From contig NZ_JYJA01000036.1 of the NCBI RefSeq assembly GCF_000956465.1, positions 124,001-188,000 of the forward strand: 64,000 nucleotides of DNA, given 5' to 3'. The translations under genes were made by a program, and so were the position numbers. Every line of letters starts with the position of its first letter. The stretch's first letter is position 1. Origin of the DNA: Microbacterium trichothecenolyticum. GTDB lineage: Bacteria > Actinomycetota > Actinomycetes > Actinomycetales > Microbacteriaceae. The notes beneath the pieces are model-generated. The model did no database searches. It was not told where the DNA came from and saw only the letters and a list, made by a program, of their open reading frames with translations. Shown one piece after another: positions 51,521 through 64,000 of this stretch.

Positions 51521-52750
51521 ATGCGAAAGCAGATCGCACTCGGAGCGCTGGCGCTCACGGCAGCGGTCGTCCTCGCCGGCTGCGCCGGCGGAGGCTCGTC
51601 CGACAACGCCGACGACGCGGCCGACAGCAGCGCCGAGCTCGTCGTCTGGACCGACGAGGAGCGCCAGACGGCGGTCAAGGACGCGGCCAAGGCCTTCGAG
51701 GAGGAGACCGGCGCCACCGTCAAGATCGTCAAGAAGAACTTCGAGGACCTCCGCAACGACTTCATCGCGCAGGTGCCGACCGGCGAGGGCCCCGACATCA
51801 CCGTGGGCGCGCACGACTGGCTGGGCGCGCTCGTCGCCGCCGGTGTCGTCGACACGATCGACCTCGGCGACAAGGCGTCGGAGTTCGAGCCCGTCGCCCT
51901 CGAGGCCATGACCTACGACGGTCAGCTGTACGCGCTCCCCTACTCGCTCGAGACGATCGCGCTCGTGCAGAACGTCGACCTCGTGGGCGCCGAGGCCCCC
52001 ACGTCGTGGGACGACATGATCCAGAAGGGCCTGGCGTCCGGCGCCGAGCGTCCGTTCGTCATCAACACCGCCGGCGAGACCGGCGACGGCTACACGATGT
52101 ACGGCTTCCAGACGTCGTTCGCCGCCCCCGTCTTCGTGCAGGACGCGTCGGGCTCGTACACCACCGAGGTCGGCATGGGCGGCGCCGCGGGCGAGGCGTT
52201 CGCGACCTGGCTCGGCGCCAACGGCACCTCGGGCACCGGCTACATCTCGACCACCGTCGACTACGACATCAACAACGAGCTGTTCAACAGCGGCAAGGCG
52301 CCCTACACGATCCAGGGTCCGTGGGCGATCAGCGCGTACACCGACGTGAAGAACATCGCCGTGAACCCGATCCCCTCGGCGGGCGGCGAGACGGCTGCCC
52401 CGTTCGTGGGCGTGCAGGGCTTCTACCTCAGCTCGCAGTCGAAGAACGCGCTGCTCGCGCAGGAGTTCCTCGTGAACTACCTCGGCACCGAGGAGGCGCA
52501 GCGCGCCCTTTACGAGGCCGACCCCCGCATCCCGGCGTGGTCGACGCTGGCCACCGAGGTCTCGTCCGACCCGATCATCGCGGGCTTCCTCGCGTCGGCG
52601 CAGAACGGCGTCCCGATGCCGAGCATCCCCGAGATGGGCTCGGTGTGGGATCTCTGGAACGCCGCGCAGTCGCAGATCATCAGCGGCGCCGACCCCGTGT
52701 CGACGTGGAACACGATGGTCGCCGACGTCCAGGCCGCGGTCGAGGGCTGA
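51521..52750 (+). CDS. Galactooligosaccharide ABC transporter, substrate-binding lipoprotein (MalE-like)
   Basis: 409-residue lipoprotein with lipobox VLAGC (Cys21), a Gly/Ser/Asp-rich linker, and the MalE-type core starting ELVVWTDEERQTAVKDAAKAFEEETG. WAISAYTD and AQEFLVNYLGTEEAQ are the usual C-lobe blocks of maltose-type binding proteins. By gene context the ligand is galactooligosaccharide, not maltose (compare GanS); this is inferred. GAAAGGGA lies just before the ATG. A stable hairpin follows the gene, which should make this subunit more abundant than the permeases. Confidence 0.93.
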   Translation: MRKQIALGALALTAAVVLAGCAGGGSSDNADDAADSSAELVVWTDEERQTAVKDAAKAFEEETGATVKIVKKNFEDLRNDFIAQVPTGEGPDITVGAHDWLGALVAAGVVDTIDLGDKASEFEPVALEAMTYDGQLYALPYSLETIALVQNVDLVGAEAPTSWDDMIQKGLASGAERPFVINTAGETGDGYTMYGFQTSFAAPVFVQDASGSYTTEVGMGGAAGEAFATWLGANGTSGTGYISTTVDYDINNELFNSGKAPYTIQGPWAISAYTDVKNIAVNPIPSAGGETAAPFVGVQGFYLSSQSKNALLAQEFLVNYLGTEEAQRALYEADPRIPAWSTLATEVSSDPIIAGFLASAQNGVPMPSIPEMGSVWDLWNAAQSQIISGADPVSTWNTMVADVQAAVEG

Positions 52751-52794
52751 TCCCGGCCGGCTGAACCCGGCCACCGACACGGTGGCCGACATGC

Positions 52795-52832
52795 TCCGGG
52801 AGGCGGGTGAGTGCCTCTCCCCGCCTCCCGGA
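52795..52832 (+). terminator. Intra-operon attenuating hairpin between binding protein and permease
   Basis: A 13-bp perfect stem (52795-52807 with 52820-52832) with a 12-nt loop and no T-run. It probably stabilises the upstream mRNA or ends part of the transcripts. Confidence 0.6.
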
Positions 52833-52904
52833 TCCCAACCTCTTCCCGGATCGACCCGATCCCCCTCACGCCCGGCGATGAGGCCCCGTGACAGGAGCAG
52901 ACGC

Positions 52905-58215
<5,311 letters not shown>

Positions 58216-58231
58216 CCTCGCGGCGCCGTCG

Positions 58232-59050
58232 CTACCCGCGGACGGAGAGCGCGGCCTGATAGAGCTCGCGGCTGGAGTGTCCGGTGAGTCCGGACACTTC
58301 GGCCGCGGCCTCTTTCAGACGCGTGCCGCCGCGGACGAGCTCGAGCACCTGCGTGACCGCATCAGGGAACGCGACGCCGCGCGCGGGCGCGCCCTCGACG
58401 ACGATCACGAGCTCGCCCCGGACGCCGGACCCTGCCCACGAGGCGAGCTCGGCGAGGGTGCCGCGCGCGACCTCCTCGTGCAGCTTCGTCAGCTCACGGC
58501 ACACGGCACCGCGACGATCGTCACCGAACTCGGACGCCATGTCGGCGAGCGTCGCGGCGACGCGCGACGGCGCTTCGAAGAAGACCATGGTGCGCGTCTC
58601 GGTGCTCAGCGCGCGCAAGGCCGCACCGCGCTCCCCCGCCTTGCGGGCGACGAAGCCCTCGAACGTGAAGCGGTCGGTCGGCAGCCCCGATACGGCGAGC
58701 GCCGTCACGACCGCGCTCGGCCCGGGGATCGCCGTGACGTCCACGCCGGCCGCTGCGGCCGCCGCGACGAGGCCGTAGCCGGGGTCGCTCACGGTGGGCA
58801 TTCCGGCATCGCTCAGCACGAGCACGTCCTGCTCGCGCGCGAGCTCCACGAGCTCTGGCGCCCGCTCCTTCTCGTTGTGGTCGTGCAGCGCGATGAGCCG
58901 TGGCCGGTTCGCGATGCCGAGCGCGGCCAGCAGACGCTGGGTCGTTCGGGTGTCCTCCGCGGCGACGATGGTCGCCTCCTCAAGGGCCTCGACCAGCCGG
59001 CGGGACGCGTCCCCGAGGTTTCCGATCGGGGTCGCCGCGAGGATGATCAC
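58232..59050 (-). CDS. rsmI: 16S rRNA (cytidine1402-2'-O)-methyltransferase
   Basis: RsmI methylates the 2'-OH of C1402 in 16S rRNA. The 272-residue product starts MIILAATPIGNLGD, with the tetrapyrrole-methylase-like fold, EDTRTTQRLL, DAGMPTVSDPG, and IPGPSAVVTALAVSGLP. The start is a GTG at 59050, 6 nt after TAGGCT. That promoter shares two bases with the divergent -10 of the mannosyltransferase. Its 3' end is convergent with the galactanase. Confidence 0.95.
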   Translation of the reverse strand: MIILAATPIGNLGDASRRLVEALEEATIVAAEDTRTTQRLLAALGIANRPRLIALHDHNEKERAPELVELAREQDVLVLSDAGMPTVSDPGYGLVAAAAAAGVDVTAIPGPSAVVTALAVSGLPTDRFTFEGFVARKAGERGAALRALSTETRTMVFFEAPSRVAATLADMASEFGDDRRGAVCRELTKLHEEVARGTLAELASWAGSGVRGELVIVVEGAPARGVAFPDAVTQVLELVRGGTRLKEAAAEVSGLTGHSSRELYQAALSVRG

Positions 59051-59056
59051 CCCCTC

Positions 59057-59066
59057 AGCCTAAACT
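59057..59066. promoter_or_regulatory. Overlapping divergent -10 elements of rsmI and the mannosyltransferase
   Basis: AGCCTAAACT contains TAGGCT on minus (59062-59057) and TAAACT on plus (59061-59066), overlapping by TA. Each is 6-7 nt before its GTG start. Only 23 bp separate the two coding regions, so each -35 lies in the other gene. Confidence 0.6.
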
Positions 59067-59073
59067 TGACCGG

Positions 59074-60657
59074 GTGACGGATGCCGCGCGGCTCGAGGCC
59101 GACCAGCCCGCCGCGCCGCTGAACCCCCCGGCACGACCGAGCGTGTACGACCGCTTCGCCCGCCGGCTGAGCGAGGACGCGCGTGCACGGCGGCTGTATC
59201 GGTGGCTCGGTCCTGCGATCGTCCTGGTGATCGCCGCGGTCCTGCGGCTGTGGAACCTCGCCGCGGCGCACGACCTGATGAACCAGTTCGACGAGACGTA
59301 CTACGTCAAGGACGCCTGGACGCTGCTCCGCCTCGGGTACGAGGCATCCTGGCCCGCGGGCGCCAACGAGAGCTTTCTTTCGGGCGATGTGAACGTGTTC
59401 ACGACCAATCCGTCGTTCGTGGTGCATCCGCCCCTCGGCAAGTGGATCATCGCGCTGGGCATGGCGGTGCTCGGGCCGGACTCCGGCTGGGGCTGGCGCA
59501 TCACGACGGCGCTCCTCGGCATCGGTTCGGTGCTGGTGCTCATGCTCATCGCGAAGCGCCTCACCCGCTCGACCACGTTCGCCGTCGTGGCGGGCCTGCT
59601 CATGGCGGTCGACGGCCTCGCCATCTCGATGAGCCGCATCGCGCTGCTCGACACGTCGCTCACGTTCTTCGTGCTGCTCGCCTTCCTGTTCGTGCTGCGC
59701 GATCGCGAGCGCACGATGACGCGCATCGCCCACATCGTCGCGGCCCGCTACGACGGTGACGCGCCGCCCTCCTGGGGACCGGTCCTCTGGAACCGGCCCT
59801 GGATCATCGCCGCGGGCGCCGCGCTCGGGGCGGCCAGCGCCGTGAAGTGGTCGGGCGCGTGGGTGCTCGCCGGGCTCGGGGTCTACCTCGTCGTCACGGA
59901 CGCGCTGGCCCGACGCCGCGCGGGCGTGCTGTTCTGGCCGACGGATGCTGTGCGCCAAGGCTTCGCCACGTTCGTGCTGTTCGTCCCGGTCGCCCTCGTC
60001 GTCTATGTCGCGTCGTGGTCGGGCTGGCTGTTCGGCTCAGGAGGCTACGACCGCCAGGCCGGGAGCAACCCGCTCCAGAGCCTCTGGATCTACCACGTCG
60101 CGATGTACAAGTCCACGGCCGGGATCACGTCCGGGCACTCCTACGCGAGCCCGGCGTGGCAGTGGCCGCTGCTGTGGCGTCCCACCGGCGTCTACTACCA
60201 CCACGATGCGATGGGCGTGAACGGCTGCACGTCCCCGAGCGGATGCGTGGATGTGATCTCGACGATGCCGAACCCGCTGATCTGGTACGCCGGGGTGGCC
60301 GCCGTGCTGTACCTCGCGTACCGCTTCGTGGTGGCGCGCGACTGGCGCTACGCACTCGTTCTCACCGGGGTCGCCGTCACCTACGTGCCGTGGCTGTTCC
60401 TGCCCGAGCGCACGATCTTCCAGTTCTACACGGTGCTGATCCTGCCGTTCATGCTGCTTGCGCTCACCTTCGCGCTGAAGGACATCGCCGGTTCGCCGTC
60501 GGCGGACTCCTACCGCCGGCTCACAGGTCAGCGCCTGGTGCTGGTCTTCCTCGTCGTCGCGCTCGCACTGTCGGCGTTCTGGTACCCGATCATCTCCGCG
60601 ATGACGGTGCCCTACGACTTCTGGCACCTGCACATGTGGGTGAACAGCTGGGTCTGA
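59074..60657 (+). CDS. Dolichyl-phosphate-mannose-type protein O-mannosyltransferase (GT39)
   Basis: 527-residue membrane glycosyltransferase of the PMT family. The N-terminal catalytic loop has NQFDETYYVKDAW (the Asp-Glu pair), and HPPLGKWIIALG follows, both PMT signatures. About 10 helices and a C-terminal cluster make up the rest. In actinobacteria these enzymes transfer mannose from polyprenyl phosphate to Ser/Thr of exported proteins during secretion. The secreted proteins in this window, several with Ser/Thr linkers, could be substrates (inference). GTG at 59074 is leaderless. Confidence 0.93.
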   Translation: MTDAARLEADQPAAPLNPPARPSVYDRFARRLSEDARARRLYRWLGPAIVLVIAAVLRLWNLAAAHDLMNQFDETYYVKDAWTLLRLGYEASWPAGANESFLSGDVNVFTTNPSFVVHPPLGKWIIALGMAVLGPDSGWGWRITTALLGIGSVLVLMLIAKRLTRSTTFAVVAGLLMAVDGLAISMSRIALLDTSLTFFVLLAFLFVLRDRERTMTRIAHIVAARYDGDAPPSWGPVLWNRPWIIAAGAALGAASAVKWSGAWVLAGLGVYLVVTDALARRRAGVLFWPTDAVRQGFATFVLFVPVALVVYVASWSGWLFGSGGYDRQAGSNPLQSLWIYHVAMYKSTAGITSGHSYASPAWQWPLLWRPTGVYYHHDAMGVNGCTSPSGCVDVISTMPNPLIWYAGVAAVLYLAYRFVVARDWRYALVLTGVAVTYVPWLFLPERTIFQFYTVLILPFMLLALTFALKDIAGSPSADSYRRLTGQRLVLVFLVVALALSAFWYPIISAMTVPYDFWHLHMWVNSWV

Positions 60658-60663
60658 GAGCGA

Positions 60664-62514
60664 TCACGCCTCGAGTGCGGCGACGTCCGTGACCGGCAGC
60701 CGGCAGGCGAAGTCCCGGCAGTCGTAGGCGGTCGGCCGCCCGTCGCGCTGTTCCTTCCCGGCGAGCAGCTCGAATCCCGCTGCGGCCCATGAGAGCGACT
60801 GTTCCGGCGACACGATGATCACGACATCGGCACGGATGCTGCGCGCCGCTGTCGCGAGCGCGGCGTGGGCATCGTCCGTGACGACGACGACCTGTCGCGG
60901 CGGCTCCGCGAGGCCGGCGGCGACCCGCAGGAGAGCGCCGTACGCGAGCGGCTGCGCGAGGGCCGCGGGAGCGTGGGCGGCGACGAGCCGCTCGGCGATC
61001 GAGCGATAGCTGTCTCCGGCGCCCAGCATCCAGAGCGCCGCGGCGGCCTCCGCGACCGACGCGGCACCCGACGGCTCGTCGGCATCGGAGGCGGTATCCG
61101 GCGCTCCGATCCCCTGCCGGGACAGCACCGGGTCGCCGCCTCCGGGGACGGCGACACGGTGCTCTGCATCGACGCATGCGTCGACCAGCTCTCGCGCCCG
61201 CATGGCATACGCGACCTCCCCGGTGGCGACGGCGAGCGCGATGAGACCCGCGGCGAGCTGGCCGTGGTCGGCGAGCGTCGCTTGGGCGCGCGACGGCACC
61301 TCGTCGAGCGAGGCGCGCAGCAGCCGGCCGTCGGCGGCGACGTTGACCTCGAGCACGGCGTCCGCCGCCCAGCGCGCCGACTCGATCCACGACGGCTCGT
61401 CCAGCCGCACGCCGGCACGCGCGAGGGCTCCGATCGCGAGGCCGTTCCAGCCGCTGACCACCTTGCCGTCGACGGCCGGGGGGTCGAGACCGACGCGGTC
61501 CGCGGCATCGCGGGCGTAGTAGCCACCCTCGCTGCGGGCACCGTCGATCCACGACTCCGAGTCCTGTGCGGCGCCGAAGCCGCCGCCCGGCTGCTGCAGC
61601 ACGTCGCGCAGGAACCCGGCGATGCCGCGCGCGACGTCGTCGCGCGCGGGGACCGCCGCCATCGCGACGTCGAGCAGCTGGGAGTTGTCGGTCAGCATCC
61701 GCTCGTAGTGCGGCACCGTCCAGTCGGGCCGGGTCGCGTAGCGGAAGAACCCGCCCTCGACCGCATCGCGCAGCGGCGAGGCAGCCATCGCGGTGAGGGC
61801 ACGATCGGCGACGGCGGACGCCTCGGCGGCGTGCTCGCGGAGGACCGGGGTCTGCAGGAAGCGGAGCGCTGTGGCGACGGGGAACTTGGGGGCACCGGCG
61901 GCGGGCTCGCCGAAGCCGCCGTGCTGCGGATCCTCCCGCCCGGCGAGTGCGCGTGCGGCGCCGACCAGCTCATCCGCGGACGGGGTGGACGCATCCGCGT
62001 CGGGCGCCGATCGGCGGACCTCGGCGAGCGCACCGGCGACGGCATCCGCCGTCTCGTCGATCTGGTCGCGCCGCTCGGTCCACGCCTCGTGCACCGCCGC
62101 GAGCACCTGGCGGAACGCCGGGATGCCGGCGCGAGGCTGCGGCGGGAAGTACGTCCCCGCGTAGAACGGCCGCCCTTCGGGCGTCGCGAACACGGTCAGC
62201 GGCCAGCCGAGGCTCTGCGAGAACGCCGAAGCGGCGGCCATGTAGGCGGCGTCGACCTCGGGGTGCTCCTCGCGGTCGACCTTGATCGACACGAAGCCGG
62301 CGTCGAGCTCGGCGGCGGTCGTCTCGTCCTCGAAGGACTCCCGAGCCATCACATGGCACCAGTGACACGTCGAGTAGCCGATCGACACCATGACAGGCAC
62401 GTCGCGGCGTCGTGCTTCTGCGAACGCCTCCTCGCCCCACGGGAACCACGCGACCGGATTGCCCGCGTGGGCTCTCAGGTACGGGCTCGTCGCGTCCGCG
62501 AGGCGAGGGTTCAC
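60664..62514 (-). CDS. Thioredoxin-domain protein, YyaL / spermatogenesis-associated-20 type
   Basis: 616-residue protein of the DUF255/YyaL family. An N-terminal thioredoxin-like domain (about 1-165) starts [25 protein letters not shown] and holds the redox motif CHWC in [20 protein letters not shown]-terminal (alpha/alpha)6-barrel-like part (about 200-616) resembles N-acylglucosamine epimerase folds. The biochemical role of the family is not settled. GTG at 62514 follows AGGAG. The gene lies 28 bp after the aldo/keto reductase on the same strand. It is convergent with the mannosyltransferase, 6 bp apart. Confidence 0.9.
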   Translation of the reverse strand: MNPRLADATSPYLRAHAGNPVAWFPWGEEAFAEARRRDVPVMVSIGYSTCHWCHVMARESFEDETTAAELDAGFVSIKVDREEHPEVDAAYMAAASAFSQSLGWPLTVFATPEGRPFYAGTYFPPQPRAGIPAFRQVLAAVHEAWTERRDQIDETADAVAGALAEVRRSAPDADASTPSADELVGAARALAGREDPQHGGFGEPAAGAPKFPVATALRFLQTPVLREHAAEASAVADRALTAMAASPLRDAVEGGFFRYATRPDWTVPHYERMLTDNSQLLDVAMAAVPARDDVARGIAGFLRDVLQQPGGGFGAAQDSESWIDGARSEGGYYARDAADRVGLDPPAVDGKVVSGWNGLAIGALARAGVRLDEPSWIESARWAADAVLEVNVAADGRLLRASLDEVPSRAQATLADHGQLAAGLIALAVATGEVAYAMRARELVDACVDAEHRVAVPGGGDPVLSRQGIGAPDTASDADEPSGAASVAEAAAALWMLGAGDSYRSIAERLVAAHAPAALAQPLAYGALLRVAAGLAEPPRQVVVVTDDAHAALATAARSIRADVVIIVSPEQSLSWAAAGFELLAGKEQRDGRPTAYDCRDFACRLPVTDVAALEA

Positions 62515-62542
62515 GGTATCCGCTCCTGCCGCCCGCGAGCGG

Positions 62543-64000
<1,458 letters not shown>

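Overview
High-G+C actinobacterial chromosome, most like a Microbacterium or other Microbacteriaceae. The evidence is G+C near 70%, dense gene packing, frequent 4-nt ATGA/GTGA start-stop overlaps, and many start codons placed 6-7 nt after a TAnnnT -10 hexamer (leaderless mRNAs). I see no insertion sequence, prophage, CRISPR array or origin. No gene-free stretch exceeds about 300 bases.

Layout. 1-1028: translation genes (partial pth, rplY). 1310-5904: a 40-residue membrane protein, then gluconate use: FadR-type repressor, permease, gluconokinase and 6-phosphogluconate dehydrogenase, feeding gluconate into the pentose phosphate pathway. 6000-8432: divergent flavin oxidoreductase and NAD-dependent epimerase. 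8451-18261: an OmpR-type two-component system among a MacB-like ABC exporter, a secreted haloperoxidase/PAP2 protein, and a four-gene flavin electron-transfer operon (FMN lipoprotein, ApbE, MOSC, RnfD-FNR fusion). Direct repeats of CATAGG spaced 11 bp lie before the regulator, the ABC exporter and the flavin operon, suggesting one local regulon.

18338-26146: P-type ATPase, prs, glmU directly after tRNA-Gln(UUG), a MarR regulator and an ABC-F protein. 26201-28442: a persulfide-stress operon (CoA-disulfide reductase-rhodanese, CstR-like repressor, Cys-rich mini-protein) behind two ATACCCC/GGGGTAT palindromes. 28489-34942: two iron-box-like promoters converge. One drives an adenylation-carrier-acyltransferase-3 fusion, the other a ferric ABC transporter. 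This is the most novel-looking part of the window.

34997-48096: Eis-like acetyltransferase, ispE, aldo/keto reductase, Stealth-type phosphotransferase, phosphodiesterase, rsmA, a sugar porter, an MFS exporter, Nudix, TatD and metG. 48243-58215: a complete beta-1,4-galactan locus: LacI repressor with twin operators, GH42 beta-galactosidase, sugar ABC importer and a secreted multidomain GH53 galactanase. 58232-64000: rsmI and a protein O-mannosyltransferase from overlapping divergent promoters, a YyaL-type thioredoxin-domain protein, an aldo/keto reductase and the 5' part of hrpA.
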